Source: Burkholderiales bacterium
GTDB taxonomy: Bacteria > Pseudomonadota > Gammaproteobacteria > Burkholderiales > Burkholderiaceae_C
DNA: 41,734 nucleotides
Assembly: GCA_003241965.1 (NCBI GenBank)
Contig: QBMB01000032.1
Location: 411-42,144 of the forward strand
Direction of reading: 5' to 3'
Positions within the stretch are counted from its first letter, which is position 1; each line of letters starts with the position of its first letter. The translations under genes were made by a program, and so were the position numbers. The notes under the pieces were generated by a model. It had not been told where the DNA came from. It saw only the letters and a list, made by a program, of their open reading frames with translations, and did no database searches. Of this stretch, positions 7,512 to 16,950 are shown in pieces.

Positions 7512-8571
7512 ATGCCATTTTCCATGTACGGCCCAGAGGCCGAAAATCTCATCGACGGGCGATCAGAGGAAGCCTTTGCGAAGGTTCTGCGAGGCGACAT
7601 CGATCCCTTCTGTACGACCATAGAGGTGGACCTTAGCTACATGGCGCTCGCCGAATGCGAAACCAAGCTCAACGCGTTGATGTCCACCTATCCAGCCTTA
7701 CCTCTTGCGCTCGTGGATGGCCCCACGCCCGAACTGAAGTTGGCTTCGATGGTTGTTGAAGCGGAGCGACAAGATGGACGGGTTGAGCCGATTTTCCCGT
7801 ACTACGTCATGTTCAAGAGTTATGGGGGGCGAGTGTTTTGGTGGGCAAACACCCCTCAAGGCCGCTCGGTGCTTCGCGTAGACGTCCCTCAGTTCGACAT
7901 ATTCAAAGCAAAACATGGGTACAGCCCGATAGGTCATCACGTCAACGGGACAAACGTCCTACTTTATGGCCCAACTATTCCAGACACCACTCATCTCGGC
8001 ACTCCCCTGACACGTTGGGCCAAGGTTTTCGACGAATTTGCAATGGAGGATCCCAACGATTTCCGAGAGCAACCGTTCCCACGACGGGTTCGTATGTGGC
8101 GGGAAGCTGCAGTGAACAGGAGGCGGAAGCTTCCCCCGTCCATCGCAGTGCAGCCAGATGACTTTCGTGGTGTTCCCACGCTTGACGGGCCCAGAGACAC
8201 CGAGACTTTGAAGCAACTCGATCGTCTCCAAGCCAGTAGGTATGACGGATGTCGAAAGGCAACCGAGCAGCTGGCCGAAGATGCGCAGGTTTGGCTGGCA
8301 AAGCTGTTTGCCGAATATGGTGGTCTCTATTCCAATGAGCGCAACCGTCTACGCCTGTGTGCGTGGGTGAGCTTTTCCGTGGGGGCAACGGTAGTGGTTG
8401 CGTATTTCGGGCTTCCTGGACACCAAGTTCGACACCGTTGACATAGAGTTCGGCACCGCAGTCAACGAACTTCACCGGCCACCATGTCGAGAACTCCACG
8501 AGGCACACCGATTGCTTGACGAGACTGGCGATACGTATGCGGCCGGCGATCCCATCTTGATGGGTAGCTGA
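7512..8571 (+). pseudogene. Hypothetical protein interrupted by a one-base shift near its C terminus
   Basis: The first frame (7512-8441) encodes 309 residues, MPFSMYGPEAENLIDG to a hydrophobic VSFSVGATVVVAYFG, then ends in the poor tail LPGHQVRHR. Removing one G from the GGG at 8409-8411 continues the protein as YFGFLDTKFDTVDIEFGTAV, then NELHRPPCRELHEAHRLLDE and TGDTYAAGDPILMGS, stopping at 8569-8571. The restored protein would have about 352 residues, with a single membrane helix near residue 290 and a soluble tail. No family is recognised. The break may be a sequencing error at a homopolymer or a recent mutation. Confidence 0.55.
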
Positions 8572-8748
8572 CCCCCAGCTCCAAGGCTAGACTTCGGGAA
8601 TCGGCCAAAAGCAGCCAAAGGCGCCGTGGGCTGACCGACCGCTTCCCCCTGCTATGCAGACAATTGTTGTCTGACTGCTCACTTCACAGCGGCCATCGGA
8701 GGCGCTTGGGCTTGTTCGCTTTTGAGATGACGTGGATCTCCTACTACC
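8572..8748. other. Intergenic stretch with a perfect inverted repeat
   Basis: CAGACAA (8657-8663) and TTGTCTG (8667-8673) form a perfect inverted repeat around a 3-base centre. It lies at a convergent junction between the gene ending at 8571 and the minus-strand receiver ending at 8749, so it could be an operator remnant or a weak termination hairpin. Nothing else is recognised. Confidence 0.3.
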
Positions 8749-9183
8749 CTACGCGTGGGTTACTACGGATCCCGCCTCCGGCGAACACTCTGGTGCCATG
8801 GCTTCCAGCGTCTGCACTACCTCACGGATCCTTAACGGCTTGAGCAGCAATCGAAAGACCGCCAACTCTTTCAGTCTCAAAGCCAGTGCGCCGCCGCAGG
8901 CAGTTGCCGTCACCACCACCGGAATGCTCGCGCTGCTGGGAAACTCCCCCGCCCGCAGGCGGATGAGCAAGTCCAGCGCCGCGTCATTGTCCTCCAGCGA
9001 TAGCACGAGCGCATCAACAGCCGTGTTCATCAGCACTTGTGTCCCTATAGGAATGCTCGCCGCCTGATGCACCTGAGCGAGGTGGAGTTCTCGCACTACA
9101 GCGGCCACCGTGCTGCGAAATACGCCATAGGGCTCCACCACTAGCATGGTGGTCTGGGTACTTGCATTGCTCAATTGCCTCAT
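8749..9183 (-). CDS. Degenerate response-regulator receiver domain
   Basis: A single receiver-type domain of 144 residues. The hydrophobic strands and C-terminal RLLLKPLRIREVVQTL, with the conserved lysine, fit the fold. The phosphorylation site is lost: where LVLLDLxMP is expected it reads LVLSLED, and the acidic pair near the N terminus reads VVEP. It probably cannot be phosphorylated normally and may act as a binding partner. ATGA at 9180-9183 overlaps the stop of the upstream GAF gene, so the two are translationally coupled. Confidence 0.65.
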   Translation of the reverse strand: MRQLSNASTQTTMLVVEPYGVFRSTVAAVVRELHLAQVHQAASIPIGTQVLMNTAVDALVLSLEDNDAALDLLIRLRAGEFPSSASIPVVVTATACGGALALRLKELAVFRLLLKPLRIREVVQTLEAMAPECSPEAGSVVTHA

Positions 9184-9677
9184 GACACAACCTCACGACG
9201 CTGCAACTCTTCCGTTACCAAGGCGCGCAAGGCGCCCAGAATAGCCAGGTCGGTTCGATCCATCTGCCGTGGCTGCGTATCCATGATGCACAGCGTACCG
9301 ACGAGTTCACCATTCGGAAGACTCAGTGGCGCACCAGCGTAAAAGCATATATGCGGTTCGCCAGTGACCAGCGGGTTGTCGGCGAAACGGGGGTCGCGGC
9401 GTGCATCGGGGACCACCATAGTCGCGGGTGCCATGATGGCGTGGCCACAGAACGACACATCCCGGCTCGTTTCACACACGGTCAATCCCACTCGGGCCTT
9501 GAACCACTGTCGGTCCTCATCCACGAGCGACACAACCGCAATGGGCACATTGAATTCAGAAGCCGCGAACGCGGCAATGCGGTCAAACCGCTCCTCGGGC
9601 GGCGTATCGAGAAGCAACAAGGAACGCAACGCTCGCAGTCGCTCCACTTCGTTCCCTGGTCTGGGTGCGTTCATCAT
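9180..9677 (-). CDS. Stand-alone GAF-domain protein
   Basis: 165 residues forming one GAF domain (LDTPPEERFDRIAAFAASEF, VSLVDEDRQWFKARVGL, FCGHAI, DARRDPRF, FYAGAPLSLPNG). GAF domains bind small ligands or chromophores and pass signals to an output module; none is fused here. AAGGAAA lies before the ATG. It is closely similar to the GAF domain of the histidine kinase read in the opposite direction from 10030, suggesting duplication, and may modulate that kinase or the receiver it overlaps. Confidence 0.8.
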   Translation of the reverse strand: MMNAPRPGNEVERLRALRSLLLLDTPPEERFDRIAAFAASEFNVPIAVVSLVDEDRQWFKARVGLTVCETSRDVSFCGHAIMAPATMVVPDARRDPRFADNPLVTGEPHICFYAGAPLSLPNGELVGTLCIMDTQPRQMDRTDLAILGALRALVTEELQRREVVS

Positions 9678-10029
9678 GGTCTATTTCCTTCTCGCAGAGT
9701 CTTCCGCCAACGATTTCTTGATGGCGGCCGTGTTCGGGCATCGGGCATGCCACCGAGGTAAGTCAATATCGACACGAAGGCGTAAAACGTGAGGAACGCC
9801 GCTTCCCGAAGACGATGTTTTGCCTGCCGGGCTGACCACCTGCTTGGTAAGCGTTGCGCATAGATTCATCGCGTGACGATCTGTCAAGTTTCGTGACGGA
9901 TAGATCCTAGAAAGACATGGGTTGAACCACACACTGCCTTGTTGATCAAACAATGTTTATCATCTCCTGGCCATCCTTGACTGTGGCTATGGCTGGTCAC
10001 ATTTGAAGGTGTTCCATTACGGAAAAGCG

Positions 10030-11625
10030 ATGAAGTTTCCAGTCCCTGACAACGAACAACGAAGAGTTCAGACGCTGCGCGATCTGCAGGTGCTGGATTC
10101 CCTGCCTAGTCCGGTGTTCGACAGCATCACCGAGTTGGCTGCGAGCATCTGCGGGACCGAGATTGCCTTCATTTCTCTGGTGGACGCAGAGCGGCAGTGG
10201 TTCAAGTCCCGCCTGGGATTTGAGCTGAGCGAGACTACCCGTGACGAGGCCTTTTGTTCACACACCATCATGGATACAGGGTCTGTATTGGTGGTCAATG
10301 ACGCAACCCGGGACCCGCGCTTCGCGCAACTTCCCCTGGTGAGCAACGGTAGCGTGCGCTTTTACGCGGGCGCTCCCATCTCCACCGCCAGCGGTCACGC
10401 TCTGGGCGCGGTGTGTGTGCTGGGTCAAGAGAAGATGTTCTTGTCCGAAGTCCAAACGCGCCAGTTGCAGCATCTTGCAAAGCTCACTATGGGCTTGATC
10501 GAACACGAGGCGCTGCGCAGACGCGAGGCGCACAGGATCCTGGATTTGGTTCGCACGAATGAGCGGATCATCCGAAACGTGCTGGACGTAGGTCGCGAGA
10601 TGGCCGCATTCATCGACCCGCAGCACCGCTACCTCTATGTCAATCCAGCTTTTGAGCGGTACTGGATTCAGTCGCAGGAGGCTCTTTTGGGCACATCTGT
10701 ACAGGATTTGGTGGGGGAACGGCTGTACCGTGAGGTGAGCCAAGTCGGTATTAACCAGGCGCTCAGTGGTCACGAATCGCTGCTCACGTTTGAGTACAGA
10801 TTCCCTGGCACAGGCTTGCGCCGCATGGAGCTGCTCCATATCCCCGCACTCAACGATGAGGGGCGAGTGCATGGGGTGGTTGAGCGTCATCGCGACGTGA
10901 CGGAGCTTGCCAAGCAGGCCGACCTTCTGCGCGGCCATGCGGCAGAACTGGAAGTCCGGCGGGTCTCGCAGGATCGGTATCTCCACGCCATTTCACACGA
11001 GTTGAAGCAACCGGTGAATGCGATCAACAACGCTACGCCAGTGTTGGTGGCCAAGTTGGATGGCACGCTCCCTGCGTTGGAGAGGAAATGTTTGACCTAC
11101 ATCGAGCGCGGCGGCCGCCGCCTGGCACGCTTGCTGGAGGACATGCGCCTGGTTGGAGAGTTGGACGCACGCACACTGGCGGTAGCTCCCCACAACGTCC
11201 GCGCGCTGTTAGAAGAGAGTTTGATGCAACTGCGTGATGAAGTGGAGCAGCGTCAGGCGACGGTGGATATTCAGGTCAATGGCGTTCTGTCGGTTGATGC
11301 GCCGGTGTTTGAACTGGCTGTTCGCTGCCTACTTGAGTATTCTTTGTGGTCCTCAGCCAAAACGCCCGCCCAACTGTTGGTGCGGTTAAGCAAGGAGGAA
11401 GGCCAATCACGGCTGGAGATTGTCGACCTCGGCACAGCGAACGCTCTTCCAGTCATCGAGTCTGGACGCGCAGATCAACAATCCACCGCTTTGCCCCCAT
11501 CCACGCTGTCGGTCGCGCGGCAAGTCGCAGTCCTGCACGGGGGCGCGCTGCTGGATGAGCCCACTCCTCAGGGATGGCGGTGCCTGGCTTTGGTGATACC
11601 GCAAGAGGACAGTCATGCACTTTGA
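10030..11625 (+). CDS. GAF-PAS sensor histidine kinase with atypical ATPase domain
   Basis: 531 residues from the ATG at 10030 (an upstream TTG at 10003 is less likely). Domains in order: GAF (about 5-155), PAS (about 175-295, MAAFIDPQHRYLYVNPAFER), HisKA with H-box AISHELKQPVN (His323), and a C-terminal ATPase-like region. The last is degenerate: the N-box position reads RCLLEYSLWSS rather than NLLxNAxK, and the usual DxGxG and GxGLGL boxes are not evident (DLGTANAL, ALPPSTLSVARQVAVLHGG). Autophosphorylation may be weak or depend on a partner. No membrane segment, so it senses in the cytoplasm. The partner receiver overlaps its end by 11 bases. Confidence 0.85.
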   Translation: MKFPVPDNEQRRVQTLRDLQVLDSLPSPVFDSITELAASICGTEIAFISLVDAERQWFKSRLGFELSETTRDEAFCSHTIMDTGSVLVVNDATRDPRFAQLPLVSNGSVRFYAGAPISTASGHALGAVCVLGQEKMFLSEVQTRQLQHLAKLTMGLIEHEALRRREAHRILDLVRTNERIIRNVLDVGREMAAFIDPQHRYLYVNPAFERYWIQSQEALLGTSVQDLVGERLYREVSQVGINQALSGHESLLTFEYRFPGTGLRRMELLHIPALNDEGRVHGVVERHRDVTELAKQADLLRGHAAELEVRRVSQDRYLHAISHELKQPVNAINNATPVLVAKLDGTLPALERKCLTYIERGGRRLARLLEDMRLVGELDARTLAVAPHNVRALLEESLMQLRDEVEQRQATVDIQVNGVLSVDAPVFELAVRCLLEYSLWSSAKTPAQLLVRLSKEEGQSRLEIVDLGTANALPVIESGRADQQSTALPPSTLSVARQVAVLHGGALLDEPTPQGWRCLALVIPQEDSHAL

Positions 11626-12010
11626 ACGCGTCATCTTGATTGACGACAACGAAACGGACAACTTCTTCCACCGTCTTGCTCTTACCAAGGCTGGTTTCGA
11701 GGGTGACGTGCGCTCGTTCGAGCGCCCAGAGGAGGGGCTGGCTTTCCTGTTGATGGACCAGATCCAGGTGCCCACCTGCGTGTTCCTGGACATCAACATG
11801 CCGTCACTCACCGGGTTTGACGTTGCTCAAGCACTCATGGACGGATTGCATCCGTTGTCGGAGTTCAGATTGTTTATGCTGACATCCTCTAACTGGACAG
11901 ATGATCGCCGTCGAGCAGAGACCATCCCGTTGATTCAGGGATTTATGGTCAAACCCTTGACGGCGGAAAACGCAGCTGGATTACTTGCTTCGCGTCGAGA
12001 AATAGACTGA
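11615..12010 (+). CDS. Single-domain response regulator
   Basis: 131 residues, a complete receiver without output domain. The acidic pair IDDNE, the phospho-acceptor in VFLDINMP, the switch residues LTSS and the lysine in VKPL are all present. It resembles the Rcp1 type of receiver that partners bilin or GAF-containing kinases. It overlaps the kinase gene by 11 bases and is almost certainly its phosphorylation target; with no output domain it must act by protein contact. Confidence 0.88.
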   Translation: MHFERVILIDDNETDNFFHRLALTKAGFEGDVRSFERPEEGLAFLLMDQIQVPTCVFLDINMPSLTGFDVAQALMDGLHPLSEFRLFMLTSSNWTDDRRRAETIPLIQGFMVKPLTAENAAGLLASRREID

Positions 12011-12606
12011 CGCGCCCCAGGACGCTTCAAGACACGGCTTCTGGCAAATCACCCTAACGTTGATCGGGTGATCTGCCAATGGGAGTACATCCAAAACGGT
12101 CGCCGCAAAAGCGCCGCTTGCGCGCCTCAACTGCGTCTATCAAGAACCACTGCAGCGCCCCCGAAAACCGGCACTTCATTTCTGCTCCTTACAGTCCGGG
12201 TGGCAGCGTACCGCGGCATGGACTTTGAACTCGTCATTTCGTCCCAACGTCTGCAAATGTTGCAGTCTCGCCATGCGCGTTGCAAGCTGACCGACTGCAA
12301 AGGGCCCATTGCTGACTATCACCCGGCGAAAGTGAACGTCGGTCGAGCAACGATAGCTGTCAATGAACGTAGGTCAGCGGATGTACCCTGTTCAGCAATT
12401 ATTCGAAGAACAACCCATGGGGCATCCACAAAACGGAGGTCAGCTTTTGAAGGTGTTGCTGAAGTTCGATGAAGGCTGAAGGTAGAGTTCGTTTCACGGC
12501 GATCGCCTTTTCGCCGCAACGCACAACATAACCATCATGAAAGCAGCGGCCAGGCGCTGAATTGAGCCAATCTTATTGCGCGCCCTCGGAGCCTTCGTTA
12601 CTTGCT
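12011..12606. other. Intergenic stretch with a stem-loop
   Basis: The 596 bases between two convergent genes hold one good stem: GGCAAATCACCC (12043-12054) pairs with GGGTGATCTGCC (12066-12077), 11 of 12 positions, 33 bases after the receiver stop. No U-tract follows, so factor-independent termination is not certain. An open frame at 12068-12472 has no start signals and poor protein character. Nothing else recognised. Confidence 0.45.
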
Positions 12607-13203
12607 TCATGTTGAAGACAAAGGTTCCATCAATACCATTAAATAGCGCCCTGTCACAAGGTCTCGGCTTACGTTGGCCAGCAAAGACTGGCCAAAACCA
12701 TCTTTCGAAAGAAACTGCAATTGGCATGTCTTTGGCGCTAAGCCCTTGCGTGCAAGGCAGACCAAACTCTCCAATTGCTCGCATCCATGCTGCGTCAACA
12801 ACCGGTCAAAAGGCCGCCCTACCAACTGAGCGCGCTTGACCCCAAGAAGTCTCTCCCCCGCGATGTTGACCTCGTGTACCAACGTCGCCGCATCCATGCT
12901 GAGGTAACCGGCGGGCGCGCGCTCGAACAGACATGCCTGCCGGGTGAGCGCAGTCTCAAGTTCATCCCGGGAGTTTTGAAGTTCTTCGAACTGCATGTCC
13001 AGCTCCACCTGATGCACCTGAAGTTCGTGCACCAAGGCCAGCGCATCCCTGGCGGTCGCAGGGGAGGACGCGAGATGCAGCAACGCGGCCATGGCCTCCA
13101 CTGCACCGGTTCGTTGGGTACGAGCACCAGCGGTCAATTGCGAGACCGCCCGCAGCCGCAAATTGGACTTTTCGTCGGGATCTTCAGCATCGTGCACGGA
13201 CAT
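12607..13203 (-). CDS. PAS-domain protein
   Basis: 198 residues: a charged N-terminal stretch, a coiled-coil-like segment (VHELQVHQVELDMQFEEL, then QNSRDELETA) and one PAS domain (YLSMDAATLVHEVNIAGERL, LLGVKRAQLVGRPFDRLL) ending without any kinase or other output. The helix-PAS layout closely matches the N-terminal part of the histidine kinase at 16951-18342 (ELQVHHIELELQNEEL). It may be a truncated relative or a free sensor for the CheB-CheR protein encoded 38 bases upstream in the same direction. AGGAAT precedes the start. Confidence 0.75.
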   Translation of the reverse strand: MSVHDAEDPDEKSNLRLRAVSQLTAGARTQRTGAVEAMAALLHLASSPATARDALALVHELQVHQVELDMQFEELQNSRDELETALTRQACLFERAPAGYLSMDAATLVHEVNIAGERLLGVKRAQLVGRPFDRLLTQHGCEQLESLVCLARKGLAPKTCQLQFLSKDGFGQSLLANVSRDLVTGRYLMVLMEPLSST

Positions 13204-13241
13204 ATTCCTGAATGGGGTGACTGCAACTCTGGCGTTAAACC

Positions 13242-15797
13242 TCAGCGCTGGCGCAAACGGGACTCCAGATCTTTCGCTGCGGTGATGTCGATCAACGTGA
13301 TGACAACGCCCTCGATCATATTGGCCAAAGTTCTGTAGGGCTTGATGCGAACCAGGTACCAGAGGCCATCGGTGGTCGTGATTTCCTTCTCGATGAAGGT
13401 CAATGTTCTGAGCGTCGTCCGGGCATCGTCATGCAGATCAGGGTAGTTCAGCGTGGTGGCCAGGTCGGTCAAGGGGCGACCGATGTCGCCTTCGCGCAGG
13501 TGCACGATGCGAGTGATCTGGTCGGTGAACCGCCTCACATTCAGGGCACTGTCCAGAAAGAGCGTTGCAATGTCAGTGCTGTTGAGCAAATTCTGCATGT
13601 CGCTCTGGGCCAGTGCGAGGTCGTCAAGCTTGGTTTGTAGCTCCTGATTCAGCGTCTGCAGTTCCTCGTTCATCGACTGAGACTCTTCCTTCGAAGTGGT
13701 CAGTTCCTCGTTAGCCGACTGCAACTCTTCGTTGGTTGATTGCAGCTCTTCGTTGGAAGCCTGTAGCTCTTCAGCAGAGGCGCCCATTTCCTGGCGCAAG
13801 GCAAGAATCTCATCCTTGCAGCGCTGCAGCTCCTCATGCATTTCCTGGTCCACTTCCCCGTTGACCCTGCGAGGCCTGCGTTTGGCGGGGAGCGATCTGT
13901 TCGAAGCCCGAAACACGATCATCACCAACCCGGCAAGCGCCTTGGGTTCCTGCATCAGCTTCACCTTCACGTCCAACGAAGCCTGTGCGTTGTCTTCGCT
14001 CAAGCGCAGTCCACTCAGTTCAACGGTGCCCCTCTCCTGAATGGCCTGGCGCATGGCCGCCGCGATCTGCGTGCGAATGGTGGGGCGCAACATGACATGG
14101 ACGTTCCAGTTCGCCTTGCCCGATGCGGGTTCAAGGTAGTTGCCCACGCTGCCATTGATGAAGACCACATCGCCTTGTTCGGTGGCAAGGACCGCTGCGG
14201 GGGAGAACTCATGAAGCAGCGCTTGTTCAGCGTGCGCCTGCAGGTTGGCAGGTGTGGTGGCCGACGAAGACACTTGGGATTCCTTGGTGGGGCGCCTGAT
14301 GGGAGAGCGTTGGCTGATGGGAAAGTCTACCGATCCCGCGCTGCGTGCACTGCCGTTGCGCCAGTAAAGGCGCGATTTCACGCTCAGCGGCGTGAACAGG
14401 GCCTGGGCGTTGCCGATGGTCTCGGAGCCTCCCAGCAGCAGCGCCCCCTCTGGCCGCAGGCTGTAGCTGAACAGGGGCAGGAGCCGCCGTTGTAGCGCTG
14501 CATTGAAGTAGATCATCAAGTTGCGACAGGACAAGAGATCGAGTCTGGTGAAAGGTGGGTCCAATATGACGTCGTGCTGCGCGAACAACACCATCTCACG
14601 AATCTGTTTGTCGATGACAAAGCCGTTGCCTTGCGGTGTGAAAAAACGGGCAAGTCGTTTCGGGTCCATGTCATCGACAATCTTGGCCGGATAGTGGCCC
14701 CGGCGAGCAACCGTGATCGCGTCGGCGCTCAGGTCACTGGCGAAAATCTGCATCGAGCGGTGTTCGCTTTCTGGCAGTTCGGAGACAACTTCCTTGAAGA
14801 TCATGGCCAGGGAATAGGCCTCCTCACCGGTGGAGCAACCGACAACCCAGGCGCGCAAACGCGCGTCCTGAGCACTCCGCGCAATCAGCGCGGGCATCAC
14901 CTCTTCCTTGAGCTCTTTCCACACCAGCGGATCTCGAAAAAAACTGGTCACCCCGATCAGCATTTCTTTGAACAGCAGGTCCAGTTCCTGCGGGTTGTTA
15001 CGCACGAACTGCGCATAGGCGGCTTGTGTTGTAAGACCATGAACCCCAAGGCGACGCTCGATGCGCCGGCTCAGCGTGCTGGGTTTGTAGTCTGAGAGGT
15101 CGTGTTTGCTGCGCTGACGCAGCAAAGCGAGAATGGAAGCGAGGGCGAGCTCGTTATCCCCGCCGCCTTCGCCGTCTTGCAAAGCGGTGTCCTTGACAAG
15201 GGTGACGCGAATGATGTGCGCGGGGAGTTCGGACGCCACGTCCACGATGTCCACGCAGCCGGTGGCAATGGCGTTTTTGGGCATGGAGTCGAACTGTGCC
15301 GACTCGGGTGATTGCACGAGCGTCAGGCCGCCTTGGGCCTTGATGGCCTGCAGACCCAGTGAACCGTCCGAACCCATACCGGACAGCACCACGCCGATGG
15401 CGCTTTCTCCCTGGTCGCGAGCGAGTGAGGAAAAAAGCAAATCGACAGGCAGCCGCAAGCCACGTGGTTGTACGGGCGGTGCCAGGCGCAAGACACCATC
15501 CACCACCGTCAGGTCCTTGTTGGGAGGAATGACATAAACAACATTGCGTTCCAGACCCATGCCCTCGGCGGCTTCGACCACCCGCATGTGGGTTGAACGC
15601 TGAAGGAGCTCGACCAGCAAAGCCTTGCGTGTGGGATCGAGATGTTGAACGACCACGTAAGAGAGGCCGCTGCCCTCTGGAACCTCACTCAAAAACTGCT
15701 CGATGGCAACCAAGCCACCCGCCGAGGCACCCAAGCCCACAGTGCGATTGGCGCTCTGAGTCTTGCGGCTTGCACCTCTATTCTGCTTGGCATTCAT
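13242..15797 (-). CDS. CheB methylesterase - CheR methyltransferase - PAS fusion
   Basis: 851 residues. The CheB methylesterase domain (about 18-200) keeps its catalytic triad: Ser25 in GASAGG, His52 in VVVQHLDP and Asp144 in SGMGSDG. The CheR methyltransferase (about 230-480) has the KPSTLSRRIERR start and the AdoMet motif VVGCSTGEEAYSLAM (about 318-332). A long Glu/Gln coiled coil with repeating EELQSxNEEL (about 655-725) leads to a PAS domain at the C terminus (ALNVRRFTDQITRIVHL). Relatives often end in a kinase, which is missing here. In chemotaxis these enzymes set receptor methylation; with no receptor or other che gene nearby, it may instead tune the sensor kinases around it. Confidence 0.92.
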   Translation of the reverse strand: MNAKQNRGASRKTQSANRTVGLGASAGGLVAIEQFLSEVPEGSGLSYVVVQHLDPTRKALLVELLQRSTHMRVVEAAEGMGLERNVVYVIPPNKDLTVVDGVLRLAPPVQPRGLRLPVDLLFSSLARDQGESAIGVVLSGMGSDGSLGLQAIKAQGGLTLVQSPESAQFDSMPKNAIATGCVDIVDVASELPAHIIRVTLVKDTALQDGEGGGDNELALASILALLRQRSKHDLSDYKPSTLSRRIERRLGVHGLTTQAAYAQFVRNNPQELDLLFKEMLIGVTSFFRDPLVWKELKEEVMPALIARSAQDARLRAWVVGCSTGEEAYSLAMIFKEVVSELPESEHRSMQIFASDLSADAITVARRGHYPAKIVDDMDPKRLARFFTPQGNGFVIDKQIREMVLFAQHDVILDPPFTRLDLLSCRNLMIYFNAALQRRLLPLFSYSLRPEGALLLGGSETIGNAQALFTPLSVKSRLYWRNGSARSAGSVDFPISQRSPIRRPTKESQVSSSATTPANLQAHAEQALLHEFSPAAVLATEQGDVVFINGSVGNYLEPASGKANWNVHVMLRPTIRTQIAAAMRQAIQERGTVELSGLRLSEDNAQASLDVKVKLMQEPKALAGLVMIVFRASNRSLPAKRRPRRVNGEVDQEMHEELQRCKDEILALRQEMGASAEELQASNEELQSTNEELQSANEELTTSKEESQSMNEELQTLNQELQTKLDDLALAQSDMQNLLNSTDIATLFLDSALNVRRFTDQITRIVHLREGDIGRPLTDLATTLNYPDLHDDARTTLRTLTFIEKEITTTDGLWYLVRIKPYRTLANMIEGVVITLIDITAAKDLESRLRQR

Positions 15798-15906
15798 GGC
15801 GAATTATCACGAGAGATCATGGCGATATCCCTCGTCTGTCGACGAATATCACTGCAGGGTTATCTGCCGCGAGTGAGTTGCAAGGTTGCGCAGACCCGCG
15901 GGCGGA

Positions 15907-16713
15907 TCAGACCAATATCGGCTGGGGTAGCAGGCGGTCGTACTCGTTCTTCACCACGTGGTAGCACTCGCAGGTGCGTTGCTCCAGGCCCGGGCGGTCT
16001 AGCACCGTTATGTGGCCGCGCGCATATCGAATTAGGCCTGCTGCCTGCAGCTTCAGCGCGGCTTCTGTCACACCCTCACGGCGCACACCGAGCATGTTAG
16101 AGATCAACTCCTGTGTCATCACCAGCTCGTTGCCGCTCAGGCGGTCCAGGCTGAGCAACAGCCAGCGGCACAGTTGCTGGTCCAGCGAATGGTGCCGGTT
16201 GCACGCCGCCGTTTGACACATCTGCGTAATGAGCGCCTGGGTGTAGTGCAGCATCTGGGGCACCACGACGCCAGAACACTCGAGATCGGCCTTGATGACG
16301 TCGGCGCGAATCCGGTAGCCCATGCCCGCACTCTGCACAACGGCGCGGCTGAGAGTCGAGTCCCCACCGAGGAAGAAGCTGATGCCCACCACGCCTTCAA
16401 TTCCGATCACGGCGATCTCCGCTGACGAGCCATTCTCCATGATGTTGAGAAGAGACACGATAGCGGTGGTTGGGAAGTACGCGTAGTGCATCTGCACGCC
16501 AGATTCATGAATGACCTTGCCCAAAGGCAAGGCGACATGCTCCAGATGCGGCATCCAGCGCTCCCACACCGCGTCTGGCAGTGAAGCGAGCAATCGGTTG
16601 TGGCGCGGGTCGTCGAGATCGGTCAATTGGATTTCTCTTTGTTGCCTGTGCTCGCCAAATGCGCCCCAGTACTTCACTTGTACACCTTTAATCTGCACAA
16701 AGATACGACCCAC
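15907..16713 (-). CDS. Crp/Fnr-family transcriptional regulator
   Basis: 268 residues. The middle (about 40-160) has the cyclic-nucleotide-binding-like beta barrel (ALPLGKVIHESGVQMHYAYF, GSSAEIAVIGIEGVVG), and the C-terminal part (about 190-250) a winged helix-turn-helix (TQELISNMLGVRREGVTEAA, GLIRYARGHITVLDRPGLE). There are no Fnr-type cysteine clusters, and the ligand-contact residues of true cAMP receptors are not evident, so the signal is unknown. It is read in the same direction as the CheB-CheR gene, 109 bases upstream of it, and divergently from the histidine kinase at 16951, and so may regulate either. The exact start is uncertain. Confidence 0.82.
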   Translation of the reverse strand: MGRIFVQIKGVQVKYWGAFGEHRQQREIQLTDLDDPRHNRLLASLPDAVWERWMPHLEHVALPLGKVIHESGVQMHYAYFPTTAIVSLLNIMENGSSAEIAVIGIEGVVGISFFLGGDSTLSRAVVQSAGMGYRIRADVIKADLECSGVVVPQMLHYTQALITQMCQTAACNRHHSLDQQLCRWLLLSLDRLSGNELVMTQELISNMLGVRREGVTEAALKLQAAGLIRYARGHITVLDRPGLEQRTCECYHVVKNEYDRLLPQPILV

Positions 16714-16950
16714 TATCCAATCGACGCAGGTTGATGATTCATATTGGTTTCGGCGTCTGGGTGGGTTGCCGAACAGACGCGTGATGTTCAGCGGCGCAGG
16801 CTCTGCAAGCGCAGATCCAGGGTTTTTATTGCCTCAAAGAACAACATCTGTCCAAGAGGGCCTCCAGTTGTTAACCACCGCCGACCTCAGTCAGAAACGA
16901 CTGTGCCTTCTTGCGCGAAACCCAGCAGCGCTTCCTGCCAAAGTAAGCAT

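Noticed and set aside
9681-9953. Minus-strand open frame upstream of the GAF gene
   Set aside because: Lies in the shared promoter region of two divergent genes; no ribosome site and no protein character.
12068-12472. Open frame of 134 codons between the convergent signalling genes
   Set aside because: No start signals, basic low-information protein, begins inside a stem-loop.
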